Source of the DNA: Burkholderia pyrrocinia
GTDB lineage: Bacteria > Pseudomonadota > Gammaproteobacteria > Burkholderiales > Burkholderiaceae
NCBI RefSeq assembly: GCF_001028665.1
Contig: NZ_CP011503.1
Coordinates: forward strand, 2,418,001-2,482,000
Direction of reading: 5' to 3'
Length of the DNA: 64,000 nucleotides
Of this stretch, positions 1 to 8,898 are shown piece after piece. The notes beneath the pieces were generated by a model. The model did not search any database. It saw only the letters and a program-made list of their open reading frames with translations, and was not told the DNA's origin. Both the position numbers and the translations under genes were made by a program. The first letter of the stretch is position 1, and each line of letters starts with the position of its first letter.

Positions 1-245
1 ATGCCTTCCTTGAAGTACTGGCGGGCAACTTCCTTGAACGGCAGGAAACCGTGGCGATCTTCGCCGTAGTTGACGAAGCACGCTTCGAGCGACGGCTCGA
101 TGCGGGTGATGACACCTTTGTAGATATTGCCTTTGCGCTGTTCGCGCCCGGCTGTCTCGATGTCGATGTCGATGAGCTTTTGCCCATCGACGATGGCGAC
201 GCGCAGCTCCTCCTGCTGCGTCGCATTGAACAGCATGCGTTTCAT
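1..245 (-). CDS. rne: Ribonuclease E, N-terminal part (runs off the window)
   Basis: Only the first 81 codons are present. They read [20 protein letters not shown], then an S1-domain start with the motifs [16 protein letters not shown] and [12 protein letters not shown], which is the characteristic RNase E/G N terminus. RNase E is the membrane-associated endonuclease that starts decay of most mRNAs and processes rRNA and tRNA precursors. The start codon is the ATG read from 245 downward. The gene diverges from rluC across a 724-bp gap, the usual proteobacterial arrangement. RNase E is favoured over RNase G by the MKRMLFNA start and by the rluC neighbour. The catalytic DNase I-like half and the C-terminal scaffold lie outside the window. 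Confidence 0.95.
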   Translation of the reverse strand, partial: MKRMLFNATQQEELRVAIVDGQKLIDIDIETAGREQRKGNIYKGVITRIEPSLEACFVNYGEDRHGFLPFKEVARQYFKEG

Positions 246-969
246 GAACGACTCCAGGCAGCTCCGCAGCCGGCGCCTCGCGGTTGTCAGCCGCGAAGGC
301 GGGAACGACGGCAGGCCGCACCTTGTTGTGTTGTCACGAGCACGCTGGAGCGGGAACGATGGCGGGGAGAATTGCCTGAAGAGGCGCTTGGGCCCGAAAG
401 ACGGGGCCGGCGGCCGTAGGGCACCTGCGAATACGGCTTCAAAGCACGGCGTTCACACACCGCACGCTGCAAAAAAGCGCGCTAAGCCTGAGTCCGGGCA
501 TTGCCACGGGCGCGCGCAATGCGTCGCGCGCGCCGACGGGCGGCAGATGCTGCGGCTTGGGCCGCAGCGGGGAGTATCGAATCCAGCCCGACTTTCCCGC
601 TTGGGGTGTACTTCCCTGGTTTGACGTCGCCAAGCCCCGCACGCTTCGCGGGGCCAAATCGGGCGCAACGCCGTAATTTTCGCAACCGGCAGCCTGCGGA
701 CGCACTTCGCGCCGTCGGGCTGCCGATCAAATTCTTTTCAACCAACTTTCCGTTACCGCGGCGCCTTGCCGACCGAATCCGCCTGTGGGCGCGATCCTTG
801 CCGACGGGCGGCGCCGTGCGTGCAACTTGCTGCATCTCTTTGATTAGGGGCGAGCAGCGGACCCCCGGCGCAAGTAAAATAACGGTTTCCGCTTGCGCCT
901 TGCCCGACTCGGTCGGGGCCGGCCGGTCAGGCCACCCTCAACGTCAGGCTGGGCAAAATTATATTCAGT
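246..969. other. Long divergent rne / rluC intergenic region
   Basis: These 724 bases hold no convincing gene. Reading frames here have no family resemblance and overlap on both strands. In other proteobacteria the rne mRNA has a long structured leader through which RNase E represses its own synthesis; the length here fits that, but no specific leader fold is proven. A strong hairpin (gccccgc, 7-nt loop, gcggggc) lies at 634-654. An AT-rich patch at 955-965 just before rluC contains a -10-like TATATT. Confidence 0.6.
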
Positions 970-1974
970 ATGAATGAGTTAGGCAAAATATCCCAGAATT
1001 CGGTCGCAAGCGGCCAGGTATCGATGATCGAGATCGACGAAAACTCGGTCGGTCAGCGGATCGACAACTTCCTGTTGCGCGTCTGTAAAGGCGTGCCGAA
1101 AAGCCATATTTACCGGATCCTCCGCAGCGGCGAAGTGCGCGTGAACAAGGGCCGGATCGACGCGCAGTACCGCCTCGCCCTTGGCGACATCGTCCGCGTG
1201 CCGCCCGTGCGCGTGGCGGCGGCGGACCTCGCGCGCGCCGACACGCCCATCGTGCCGCCAGCGAATTTCGACGTGCTGTACGAGGACGATGCGATGCTCG
1301 TCATCGACAAGCCGGCCGGGGTCGCCGTGCACGGCGGCAGCGGCGTCGCGTTCGGCGTGATCGAGCAGATGCGCCAGACGCGCCCGCGCGCGAAATTCCT
1401 TGAACTCGTGCACCGGCTAGACCGCGAGACCTCCGGGATCCTGATGCTCGCGAAGAAGCGCACGGCGCTCGTGGGCCTGCACGAGCAGATCCGCGAGAAC
1501 CGGATGGACAAGCGCTACTTCGCGTGCGCCCACGGCGAATGGCAGCCCGACTGGGGGCGCCGCCGCGCGGTGAAGGCGCCGCTGTTCAAGTATTCGACCC
1601 CGGAAGGGGAGCGCCGCGTGCGCGTGCAGGACGACGGGCTGCCGTCGCATACGGTGTTCAACCTCGTCGACCGCTGGCCCGAGTACGCGCTCGTCGAAGC
1701 GGAACTCAAGACGGGTCGGACCCATCAGATCCGCGTGCACCTCGCGCATCTCGGCCTGCCGATCGCCGGCGACGCCAAGTATGGCGATTTCGCACTGAAC
1801 AAGGCGCTGGCGCGCGCGAACGCACAGCCGTCGTTGAAACGGATGTTCCTGCATGCGTACCGGCTGCGGCTCGCCCATCCGCTGACCGGCGAGGCGCTGC
1901 AGTTCGATGCGCCGCTGCCGGACGAATGCCAGCGCTTTCTCGACCAACTCAGCGCACTGCGCGATACCGCCTGA
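970..1974 (+). CDS. rluC: 23S rRNA pseudouridine synthase RluC
   Basis: 334 residues. RluC makes pseudouridine at positions 955, 2504 and 2580 (E. coli numbering) of 23S rRNA. The protein has an N-terminal S4 RNA-binding domain (about residues 20-85, GQRIDNFL and GEVRVNKGRI) and the RsuA/RluD catalytic domain, with the signature HRLDRETSG carrying the catalytic Asp, then GRTHQIRVH. It is close in length to the E. coli enzyme (319 residues). The start is uncertain: a -10-like TATATT sits only 4 nt before the ATG at 970, so translation is either leaderless or begins at the ATG at 1024 (MIEIDENS), which still keeps the whole S4 domain. The next gene starts 6 nt after the stop. Confidence 0.93.
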   Translation: MNELGKISQNSVASGQVSMIEIDENSVGQRIDNFLLRVCKGVPKSHIYRILRSGEVRVNKGRIDAQYRLALGDIVRVPPVRVAAADLARADTPIVPPANFDVLYEDDAMLVIDKPAGVAVHGGSGVAFGVIEQMRQTRPRAKFLELVHRLDRETSGILMLAKKRTALVGLHEQIRENRMDKRYFACAHGEWQPDWGRRRAVKAPLFKYSTPEGERRVRVQDDGLPSHTVFNLVDRWPEYALVEAELKTGRTHQIRVHLAHLGLPIAGDAKYGDFALNKALARANAQPSLKRMFLHAYRLRLAHPLTGEALQFDAPLPDECQRFLDQLSALRDTA

Positions 1975-1979
1975 ACCGC

Positions 1980-2639
1980 ATGGCTCGACAGCAATTTGAC
2001 CTGATCGTCTTCGACTGGGACGGCACGCTGATGGATTCGACTGCGCACATCGCGCACAGCATCCAGGCCGCATGCCGCGATCTCGGCCTGCCCACGCCAT
2101 CCGACGAGGCGTCGCGCTACGTGATCGGCCTCGGCCTGCGCGACGCGCTGCAGATTACCGCTCCGACCCTCGATCCGTCCGACTATCCGCGGCTGGCCGA
2201 GCGCTACCGCTATCACTATCTGCTCGACGACCAGCGCATCGAGCTGTTCGCCGGCGTGCGCGAGCTGCTTGCCGAGTTGCGCGATACGGGCTACTTGCTT
2301 GCCGTCGCGACCGGCAAGGGTCGGGTCGGGCTGAACCGCGTGCTTGACCAGTCGAAGCTGACGAGTTTGTTCGATGCGACGCGTTGCGCGGACGAGACGT
2401 TCTCGAAGCCGCATCCGGCGATGCTGCACGAGCTGTCCCGGGAGTTGGGGCAGGACCTCGCGCGCACCGTGATGATCGGCGACACGACGCACGACCTGCA
2501 GATGGCCGCGAGCGCCGGAGCGGCCGGCGTCGGTGTCGCATACGGCGCGCACACGGCCGATGCGCTGGCTGCGCTCGCGCCGCGTTTCGTCGCACCGGAC
2601 GTCGACGCGTTGGCCGCGTGGCTGCGGGAGCACGCATGA
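1980..2639 (+). CDS. HAD-superfamily hydrolase, phosphoglycolate phosphatase-like
   Basis: 219 residues. A HAD phosphatase with all four motifs: FDWDGTLMDS (motif I, nucleophile Asp and acid/base Asp), VATGKGR (motif II), the Lys in FSKPHP (motif III) and MIGDTTHDLQMA (motif IV). The helical cap lies between motifs I and II, as in Gph/PGP-type enzymes. The substrate cannot be read from the sequence. The ATG at 1980 follows the rluC stop by 5 nt and the stop overlaps the next start (ATGA), so it is co-transcribed with rluC and the Rieske gene. In Burkholderia this gene is usually annotated as a HAD-IA hydrolase next to rluC. Confidence 0.88.
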   Translation: MARQQFDLIVFDWDGTLMDSTAHIAHSIQAACRDLGLPTPSDEASRYVIGLGLRDALQITAPTLDPSDYPRLAERYRYHYLLDDQRIELFAGVRELLAELRDTGYLLAVATGKGRVGLNRVLDQSKLTSLFDATRCADETFSKPHPAMLHELSRELGQDLARTVMIGDTTHDLQMAASAGAAGVGVAYGAHTADALAALAPRFVAPDVDALAAWLREHA

Positions 2640-3037
2640 GCGCGGCGCCGGAATCGGTGCGCGTGTGCGCATCGGACGCGCTGGCCGACGGCGGCGCCGG
2701 CGTGCGCGTCGACGCGACGCTGCGCGGCGAGCAGGCCGTCGTGTTCTTCGTGCGCTACGACGGTCGCGCATATGGCTACCTGAATCGCTGCGCGCACGTG
2801 CCGATGGAGCTCGACTGGTCCGAAGGGCAGTTCTTCGAGTCGTCGGGCCTGTACCTGATGTGCGCGACGCACGGCGCGATCTACGCACCGGATACCGGCA
2901 AGTGCGTCGGCGGCCCGTGCCGCGGCGGCCGCCTTCGGCCGGTCGAGGTCGACGAACGCGACACGCCCGACGGGCGTGCGGTATTCTGGGTGCCCGACGC
3001 CGACCTGCGTCCTGCCACTCCCGCCACGACCGACTGA
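2636..3037 (+). CDS. Rieske [2Fe-2S] domain protein
   Basis: 133 residues. A stand-alone Rieske ferredoxin-type domain with cluster ligands CAH (Cys52, His54) and CATH (Cys76, His79), plus the conserved G-x-Y/C-x-x-G-x-C-x-x-G-P region (CVGGPCRGG). There is no signal peptide or membrane anchor, so it is probably cytoplasmic. It overlaps the HAD gene by 4 nt (ATGA). An rluC-HAD-Rieske-sppA order is common in Burkholderia; the electron-transfer partner is unknown. Confidence 0.88.
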   Translation: MSAAPESVRVCASDALADGGAGVRVDATLRGEQAVVFFVRYDGRAYGYLNRCAHVPMELDWSEGQFFESSGLYLMCATHGAIYAPDTGKCVGGPCRGGRLRPVEVDERDTPDGRAVFWVPDADLRPATPATTD

Positions 3038-3049
3038 CGACAATACCGC

Positions 3050-4042
3050 ATGGCCGACCAACCGAATTCCCCGGATTCTTCCTCCCGTCCCGACAGCCGT
3101 GAACCGAACTGGGAGCGCGCGGCGCTCGAGCGGATCGCGCTCGCGGCCGTGAAGGAGCAGCGCGCGGCGCGGCGCTGGAAGATCTTCTTCCGCTTCGCGT
3201 TCCTGGGCGTGTTCGTGCTGCTCGCGTTCGCGCTGATCGACTTCTCGAGCGATTCGAAATTCTCGTCGAGCGGGCGGCATACGGCGCTCGTGACGATCGA
3301 CGGCGAGATCGCGGCAGGCGTCAATGCGAACGCCGACGACATCAACACCGCGCTCGACGCCGCATTCGACGACGACGGCACGGTCGGCGTCGTGCTGCGG
3401 ATCAACAGCCCGGGAGGCAGCCCCGTGCAGGCCGGCATGGTCTACGACGAGATCCGGCGGCTGCGGGCGAAGCACCCGGACAAGCCGCTGTACGTCGTCG
3501 TGACCGACATGTGCGCATCGGGCGGCTATTACATCGCGGCCGCGGCCGACAAGATCTTCGTCGACAAGGCGAGCATCGTCGGGTCGATCGGCGTGCTGAT
3601 GGACGGTTTCGGCTTCACCGGGCTGATGGGCAAGCTGGGTGTCGAGCGGCGCCTCCATACGTCGGGCGAAAACAAGGGCTTCTACGATCCGTTCTCGCCG
3701 GAGACGTCGAAGATGGACGTGCATGCGCAGGCGCTGCTCGACCAGGTGCACGCGCAGTTCATCAAGGCCGTGAAGGACGGCCGCGGCAAGCGGCTGCATG
3801 AGACGCCCGACATGTTCTCCGGCCTGTTCTGGACCGGTGCGAAGAGCGTCGAGCTCGGCCTCGCCGACGGTTACGGCACGACCGATACGGTTGCGCGCGA
3901 CGTACTGAAGGCGCCCGATCTCGTCGACTATACGGTGAAGGAAAGCCTGACGAACCGCGTCGCGCGCAAGTTCGGCGCGGCCGTCGGCGGCGCCGCGATG
4001 AAGGCGCTGACGGCCGGCGGCGCGTCGTTCAGCCTGCGCTGA
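3050..4042 (+). CDS. sppA: Signal peptide peptidase SppA, 36K type (S49 family)
   Basis: 330 residues. A membrane-bound serine protease that degrades cleaved signal peptides. The N terminus is charged and cytoplasmic (residues 1-43), followed by one membrane segment (about 44-64) and the S49 peptidase domain. The nucleophile is Ser157 in CASGGYY and the likely general base is Lys209 in SGENKGFYDP. The 52-residue spacing matches the Ser147/Lys199 dyad of the B. subtilis enzyme. It is the short single-domain form rather than the 67-kDa E. coli form. The ATG lies 12 nt after the Rieske stop. It converges on the minus-strand methyltransferase. Confidence 0.92.
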   Translation: MADQPNSPDSSSRPDSREPNWERAALERIALAAVKEQRAARRWKIFFRFAFLGVFVLLAFALIDFSSDSKFSSSGRHTALVTIDGEIAAGVNANADDINTALDAAFDDDGTVGVVLRINSPGGSPVQAGMVYDEIRRLRAKHPDKPLYVVVTDMCASGGYYIAAAADKIFVDKASIVGSIGVLMDGFGFTGLMGKLGVERRLHTSGENKGFYDPFSPETSKMDVHAQALLDQVHAQFIKAVKDGRGKRLHETPDMFSGLFWTGAKSVELGLADGYGTTDTVARDVLKAPDLVDYTVKESLTNRVARKFGAAVGGAAMKALTAGGASFSLR

Positions 4043-4093
4043 CCGGCGACGGGCGTCCGGCGGGCCGCGATGGCCCGCTGGCCGGCCGCGGCT

Positions 4094-4816
4094 TCAGTTC
4101 GCGAGCAGCAGGAAGATCGCAGGGCGCTTGTGCAGATTCGGCGCAGGCGCTTTTTTCCAGTCCGCCACGGTGCGGCTCGCGATCGTCTCGGTCGCGAGGG
4201 TCAGGTCGGCCGCGACGCAGATCTGTGTCGACGGCGCGCAGGTCGCGACGAGCGTGTCGAGCATCGCGTGGTTCCGGTACGGCGTCTCGATGAAGATCTG
4301 CGTCTGGCGCGCCTTGCGCGACAACTGCTCGAGTTCGCGCAGGCGCTTCGCACGCGCGGCCGCATCGACCGGCAGGTAGCCGTTGAACGCGAAGCTCTGG
4401 CCGTTCAGGCCCGACGCCATCAGCGCGAGCAGGATCGAGCTCGGTCCGACGAGCGGCACGACCTTCACGCCACGCTCGTGCGCGCGGTGTACCAGCAACG
4501 CGCCGGGATCGGCGACGGCCGGGCAGCCGGCCTCGGACACGAGGCCGGCGTCCGCGCCGGCGAGCACGGGCGCGAGCAGCCGGTCGATTTGGCCGGCCGG
4601 CGTATTGACGTTCAGCTCGCGGATCTCGATTTCCTGGATCGGGCGCGTCGTGCCGATCTTCTTCAGAAAGACGCGCGTCGTTTTCGCGTTCTCGCCGATG
4701 TAATAGCCGAGCGTGCCGGCGCGTGCCTGCACGGCCGCGGGCAGCACGGCGGCGAGCATCGATTCGTCGCCTTCGCCGAGCGTGTTCGGGACGAGATAAA
4801 GCGTGCCGGCCGTCAT
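4094..4816 (-). CDS. SAM-dependent methyltransferase, RsmI-like paralogue (tetrapyrrole methylase fold)
   Basis: 240 residues. It has the tetrapyrrole/corrin methylase fold shared with RsmI, with [11 protein letters not shown] at the N terminus, [29 protein letters not shown] and FIETPYRNH. RsmI 2'-O-methylates C1402 of 16S rRNA, but this is the shorter paralogue next to maf in betaproteobacteria, so the rRNA role should not be assumed. Its start overlaps the end of maf by 4 nt (ATGA at 4813-4816), showing translational coupling. The start codon is the ATG read from 4816. Confidence 0.85.
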   Translation of the reverse strand: MTAGTLYLVPNTLGEGDESMLAAVLPAAVQARAGTLGYYIGENAKTTRVFLKKIGTTRPIQEIEIRELNVNTPAGQIDRLLAPVLAGADAGLVSEAGCPAVADPGALLVHRAHERGVKVVPLVGPSSILLALMASGLNGQSFAFNGYLPVDAAARAKRLRELEQLSRKARQTQIFIETPYRNHAMLDTLVATCAPSTQICVAADLTLATETIASRTVADWKKAPAPNLHKRPAIFLLLAN

Positions 4817-5445
4817 GCGCGGTCTCCACGGGTGGTTGCGAACAGCGGATATTCGGCGGCGCGCAGCATCCGCGTGAGCGCGATCAGCGGCAGGCCGACG
4901 AGCGCGGTCGGGTCGTTCGAGTCGATCGCGTCGAGCAGCGCGATGCCGAGCCCTTCGGATTTCGCACTGCCGGCGACGTCGTACGGCGTTTCCGCGCGCA
5001 GGTATGCGTCGAGTTCGGCCTCGGGCAGCGAGCGGAAGCGCACGCGCGTGACGATGTCCTCGACCTGCGCTTCGCCCGTGCGGCTGTCGTACAGGCAGAG
5101 TGCGCTGTGGAATTCGACTTCGCGGCCCTGCATCGACACGAGCTGCGCGAGCGCGCGTTCATGCGTGCCGGGCTTGCCGATCTGGAGCCCGTCGAAGGTC
5201 GCGACCTGGTCCGACCCGATCACGAGCACGCCGTCCGGCGCGTCGATCGTCGCGGCGCCGGCGCGTGCTTTCGCGCCGGCGAGGCGCAGGGCGGTCGCGG
5301 CCGGGGTTTCGCCGTCGAGCGGGGTTTCGTCGAGGTCGGGCGACACGACGTCGAACGGCACGCCGAGGCGCTCGAGGAGCGTGCGGCGGTAGCGGGAACT
5401 GGAGGCAAGAATCAGCCGCGGCGGGCGGCAAACGGTATCCGGCAT
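4813..5445 (-). CDS. maf: Maf-type nucleoside triphosphate pyrophosphatase (YceF group)
   Basis: 210 residues. A Maf-family pyrophosphatase that hydrolyses non-canonical or modified NTPs. The YceF subgroup prefers 7-methyl-GTP, and the position next to yceD-rpmF supports that subgroup, as in E. coli. Visible motifs are LASSSRYRR near the N terminus, [18 protein letters not shown] and the C-terminal [17 protein letters not shown]. The start is the ATG read from 5445, which gives the family length; the open frame extends further upstream without family similarity. It is transcribed divergently from yceD. Confidence 0.9.
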   Translation of the reverse strand: MPDTVCRPPRLILASSSRYRRTLLERLGVPFDVVSPDLDETPLDGETPAATALRLAGAKARAGAATIDAPDGVLVIGSDQVATFDGLQIGKPGTHERALAQLVSMQGREVEFHSALCLYDSRTGEAQVEDIVTRVRFRSLPEAELDAYLRAETPYDVAGSAKSEGLGIALLDAIDSNDPTALVGLPLIALTRMLRAAEYPLFATTRGDRA

Positions 5446-5508
5446 GGTCGGTTGGGTCGGTGAGTCGTCGGGTGTTGCGCGGCGTTGCGCGGACGCAAGC
5501 TTAAGTGA

Positions 5509-5537
5509 TTGACCGCAAAAGGTAAAACAGGTATGCT
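5509..5537 (+). promoter_or_regulatory. Sigma-70-type promoter for yceD-rpmF
   Basis: A -35 TTGACC (5509-5514) is followed after exactly 17 nt by a -10 TATGCT (5532-5537). It lies in the maf/yceD divergent gap about 140 nt before yceD and is the best promoter match in the region. Confidence 0.65.
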
Positions 5538-5675
5538 TTCCCGCTTTTCGTCGGCAGGCTTCTGTAGTGGTGGCGCCTGCCGGATCTTCGGAAGTAAAGT
5601 ACGTCATCCGCAGATGAGCCGTACGTGAGCGGCGCCAAGCCGGATCCGCAAGTCAGCCTGTAGGCAGGAGCGCAC

Positions 5676-6311
5676 ATGAACACTTCTTCTGGCAAACCTG
5701 CGGCACCGCTTGATCCGCACGCAGTCGATCTGTTCGAGTTTGCCCGCAGCGGGCGACAGGCAGCAGGGGCGGTGCGCCTCTCGCAACTGCCGCGCATGTT
5801 AAACGAAGTGCCGGCGGACGCGCCAGATCGCGACACGGTCTTCACGTGGCAGGCGGAAGGGTTCACGCAGAAGGAATTGCAGGACGACGGCGCCGATGGG
5901 CAGCAGCCGTATCTGCGCCTCGCGGTGCATGGCCATGCATGGCTCACGTGCCAGCGCTGCGTGACCCCGTACGACCAGACGTTCGACGTCGACATGACGT
6001 ACCGCGTCGTCGCGACTGAAGAAGAAGCTGAAGAGTTTCCGCTCGACGACGATGAAGCCGATGTGATCGTGGGCTCACGCCAGTTCGATCTCGTCGACTT
6101 GATCGAAGAGGAATTGCTGCTTTCGTTGCCGCTCGTGCCCAAGCACGAGGTTTGCCCGGCAGTTCACGAAAGCCTCGTGTCGGGTGCGAGCGGTCCTGAG
6201 GAAGAGGCGGGCGAAGAGTCCGGCGAAGCCGGGGACGAAGGCAAACGGCCGAATCCGTTCGCAGCGCTGCAAGCGCTGAAGAAGGACGGTGACGGCACCA
6301 AGAAACACTAA
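5676..6311 (+). CDS. yceD: YceD family protein (DUF177), 23S rRNA accumulation protein
   Basis: 211 residues. The DUF177/YceD family, almost always encoded immediately before rpmF. In E. coli it is needed for normal 23S rRNA levels. Its molecular action is not established. Features are a CxxC pair in LTCQRC with a third Cys in EVCP, and an acidic middle and C-terminal region (EEEAEEFPLDDDEAD). A stretch of acidic/Gly residues near the C terminus makes it somewhat longer than the E. coli protein. It is followed by rpmF after 98 nt. Confidence 0.9.
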   Translation: MNTSSGKPAAPLDPHAVDLFEFARSGRQAAGAVRLSQLPRMLNEVPADAPDRDTVFTWQAEGFTQKELQDDGADGQQPYLRLAVHGHAWLTCQRCVTPYDQTFDVDMTYRVVATEEEAEEFPLDDDEADVIVGSRQFDLVDLIEEELLLSLPLVPKHEVCPAVHESLVSGASGPEEEAGEESGEAGDEGKRPNPFAALQALKKDGDGTKKH

Positions 6312-6355
6312 GCAGTTGTGGCGCGGGAAGGCGTAAGGGCTTTGGGCCAGGGTAG

Positions 6356-6384
6356 TTAAGCGCCGGATCGGGCTGTGTTAGAAT
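6356..6384 (+). promoter_or_regulatory. Possible internal promoter for rpmF
   Basis: TTAAGC (6356-6361), 17 nt, TAGAAT (6379-6384), located 26 nt before the rpmF start. It would allow ribosomal protein L32 to be expressed independently of yceD. The match is moderate. Confidence 0.4.
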
Positions 6385-6409
6385 CCGGAAAATTATTTAG
6401 GAGTTAGTC

Positions 6410-6589
6410 ATGGCAGTCCAGCAAAACAAGAAGTCGCCGTCGAAGCGCGGCATGCATCGTTCGCACGATTTCCTGACGGCGTCGCCGCTGGCAGTCGAGC
6501 CGAGCACGGGTGAAGTGCATCTGCGTCACCACGTCAGCCCGAACGGCTACTATCGCGGCAAGAAAGTCGTCAAGACGAAGAACGACTAA
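6410..6589 (+). CDS. rpmF: 50S ribosomal protein L32
   Basis: 59 residues, the standard L32 length. The sequence starts [20 protein letters not shown] and ends in a lysine-rich tail (KKVVKTKND), typical of proteobacterial L32. The usual zinc-binding cysteines of some L32 proteins are absent, as is normal in this group. A strong ribosome-binding site (TTAGGAG) precedes the ATG at 6410. It sits between yceD and plsX, as in E. coli. Confidence 0.97.
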   Translation: MAVQQNKKSPSKRGMHRSHDFLTASPLAVEPSTGEVHLRHHVSPNGYYRGKKVVKTKND

Positions 6590-6664
6590 GCGTCAAGTCA
6601 CGCGTTGCGCGCTACGTTCGCCGTTCGCGTGACAACTGGTTCGCTTGACACTTTCCTGGCGCAA

Positions 6665-6696
6665 CAAAAAGGCGGCATTCAACTGCCGCTTTTTTG
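6665..6696 (+). terminator. Rho-independent terminator or attenuator between rpmF and plsX
   Basis: The inverted repeat gcggca / tgccgc with a short loop is followed by a run of seven T (6690-6696 region) and preceded by a run of A, so it could act in both directions. It ends 23 nt before the plsX ATG. It would separate the ribosomal-protein part from the lipid genes, or pass only part of the transcription through. Confidence 0.75.
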
Positions 6697-6718
6697 TGCC
6701 TGAAATTCGTCGCATTCC

Positions 6719-7825
6719 ATGACCGTAAAGCTCACAATCGATTGCATGGGAGGCGACCACGGCCCGTCCGTGACCGTTCCCGCGGCAGTCAAGTTCGTTC
6801 GCGCGCATCCCGATGCGCACCTGATGCTCGTCGGCATCGAAAGCGCGATCCGCGCTCAGCTCAAGAAGCTGAAAGCCCTCGACGATCCCGCGCTGACCAT
6901 CGTGCCCGCCACCGAAGTCGTGGCGATGGACGACCCTGTCGAAGTGGCGCTGCGCAAGAAGAAGGATTCTTCGATGCGCGTCGCGCTCAACCACGTCAAG
7001 GAAGGCGCGGCGCAGGCCTGTATCTCCGCCGGCAATACCGGCGCGCTGATGGCCGTTTCCCGTTACGTACTCAAGACGCTGCCCGGCATCGAGCGGCCCG
7101 CGATCGCGTTCGCGCTGCCGAACCCGACCGGCTACACGATGATGCTGGACCTCGGCGCGAACGTCGACTGCGAGCCGCAGCACCTGCTGCAGTTCGCGGA
7201 AATGGGGCATGCGCTCGTGGCCGCGCTCGAAGGCAAGGAGCGGCCGACGATCGGCCTGCTGAACATCGGCGAAGAGGTCATCAAGGGCAACGAGACGATC
7301 AAGCGTGCGGGCGAGCTGCTGCGCGCCAGCACGTTGAATTTCCGCGGCAACGTGGAAGGCAACGACATCTACAAGGGCACCGTCGACGTGATCGTGTGCG
7401 ACGGCTTCGTCGGCAACGTCGCGCTGAAGACGTCCGAGGGGCTTGCGCAGATGCTGTCCGACATCATCCGCGAGGAGTTCGGCCGTTCGCTGATGTCGAA
7501 GCTGATGGCGCTGCTCGCGCTGCCTGTCCTGATGCGTTTCAAGAAGCGCGTCGACCACCGCCAGTACAACGGCGCGGCGCTGCTGGGGCTCAAGAGCCTC
7601 GTGATCAAGAGCCACGGTTCGGCCGACGCCTACGCGTTTGAGTGGGCGATCAAACGCGGGTATGATGCGGTCAAAAACGGCGTGCTGGAGCGCCTCGCGC
7701 GCGCGATGGCGGACAATTCGGTGTCGCTCGGCGACGGCGGACACGACGCGGGCGGCGCGGGCCATGCAAGCCCGGCCGCAGGCCCGCACGCCGAACCTTC
7801 CGCTGCGCAATCCTCTAAAGCATAA
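6719..7825 (+). CDS. plsX: Phosphate acyltransferase PlsX
   Basis: 368 residues. PlsX converts acyl-ACP and phosphate to acyl-phosphate, the acyl donor for the first glycerol-3-phosphate acylation in phospholipid synthesis. It is a peripheral membrane enzyme. The family start [11 protein letters not shown], the [11 protein letters not shown] motif and the C-terminal [16 protein letters not shown] motif are all present. A Gly/Ala/His-rich tail (about residues 335-368) extends past the core. fabH begins directly after the stop codon (stop ends 7825, ATG at 7826). Confidence 0.95.
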   Translation: MTVKLTIDCMGGDHGPSVTVPAAVKFVRAHPDAHLMLVGIESAIRAQLKKLKALDDPALTIVPATEVVAMDDPVEVALRKKKDSSMRVALNHVKEGAAQACISAGNTGALMAVSRYVLKTLPGIERPAIAFALPNPTGYTMMLDLGANVDCEPQHLLQFAEMGHALVAALEGKERPTIGLLNIGEEVIKGNETIKRAGELLRASTLNFRGNVEGNDIYKGTVDVIVCDGFVGNVALKTSEGLAQMLSDIIREEFGRSLMSKLMALLALPVLMRFKKRVDHRQYNGAALLGLKSLVIKSHGSADAYAFEWAIKRGYDAVKNGVLERLARAMADNSVSLGDGGHDAGGAGHASPAAGPHAEPSAAQSSKA

Positions 7826-8815
7826 ATGGCCCAATCGACTCTCTATTCCCGCGTGCTCGGCACGGGCAGCTATCTGCCGCCCGACCGCGTCACGAACCAG
7901 CAGCTGACCGATCGTCTTGCGAAGGAAGGCATCGAGACGAGCGACGAATGGATCGTTGCGCGCACGGGCATCCATGCGCGCCATTTCGCCGCACCGGACG
8001 TCACGACGAGCGACCTCGCGCTCGAGGCGTCGCGTCGTGCGATCGAAATGGCCGGTATCGATCCGCAGTCGATCGACCTGATCATCGTCGCGACTTCGAC
8101 CCCCGATTTCGTGTTCCCGAGCACCGCATGCCTGCTGCAGAACAAGCTCGGGATCAAGAACGGCGGCGCCGCATTCGACGTGCAGGCCGTGTGCTCGGGC
8201 TTCGCGTACGCGATGGCGACGGCCGACAGCTTCATCCGCAGCGGCCAGCACCGCACGGCACTCGTGGTCGGCGCGGAGACGTTCTCGCGCATCCTCGACT
8301 TCAAGGACCGTACCACCTGCGTGCTGTTCGGCGACGGCGCGGGCGCGGTGATCCTGTCCGCGTCGGAAGAGCCGGGCGTGCTCGGCAGCGCGCTGCACGC
8401 GGACGGCAGCTATTCACATATTCTCTGCACGCCGGGCAACGTCAACCGCGGCGTGATCGAAGGCAGTGCGTTCCTGTACATGGACGGTCAGGCTGTGTTC
8501 AAGCTCGCGGTCAACGTGCTCGAAAAGGTTGCGATCGAGGCGCTCGCCAAGGCGAATCTCGCGCCCGAGCAAATCGACTGGCTGATTCCGCACCAGGCCA
8601 ACATCCGCATCATGACCAGCACCTGCCGCAAGCTCGGCCTGCCGCAGGAACGCATGGTCGTGACGGTCGACCAGCACGGCAACACGTCGGCCGCGTCGAT
8701 CCCGCTGGCGTTCGACACCGCGGTGCGCGACGGTCGCATCCAGCGTGGCCAGCACGTGCTGATCGAGGGTGTCGGCGGCGGCTTCACCTGGGGCGCGTCG
8801 GTCTTCCGCTTCTGA
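7826..8815 (+). CDS. fabH: Beta-ketoacyl-ACP synthase III
   Basis: 329 residues. It condenses acetyl-CoA with malonyl-ACP to start each fatty acid chain. The catalytic triad is visible: Cys123 in AVCSGF, His256 in IPHQAN and Asn286 in HGNTS. The C-terminal [10 protein letters not shown] motif is intact. It abuts plsX with no gap and lies 83 nt before fabD, so it belongs to the fatty-acid operon. Confidence 0.96.
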   Translation: MAQSTLYSRVLGTGSYLPPDRVTNQQLTDRLAKEGIETSDEWIVARTGIHARHFAAPDVTTSDLALEASRRAIEMAGIDPQSIDLIIVATSTPDFVFPSTACLLQNKLGIKNGGAAFDVQAVCSGFAYAMATADSFIRSGQHRTALVVGAETFSRILDFKDRTTCVLFGDGAGAVILSASEEPGVLGSALHADGSYSHILCTPGNVNRGVIEGSAFLYMDGQAVFKLAVNVLEKVAIEALAKANLAPEQIDWLIPHQANIRIMTSTCRKLGLPQERMVVTVDQHGNTSAASIPLAFDTAVRDGRIQRGQHVLIEGVGGGFTWGASVFRF

Positions 8816-8898
8816 TCCGCGGCGCGCGACTGCTGCGCGCGGATCCAATCGGCGCGCCGTTCGTGCGCGCCGTCCGAATCGATTCAATTGGGGACGAT

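Noticed and set aside
51..968. Several overlapping reading frames in the rne/rluC gap
   Set aside because: They overlap on both strands, show Arg/Ala-rich composition typical of high-GC shadow frames, and have no ribosome-binding sites.
1725..3799. Long minus-strand frames across rluC, the HAD gene and sppA
   Set aside because: Antisense shadows produced by high GC codon bias; the plus-strand genes have clear motifs and coupled starts.
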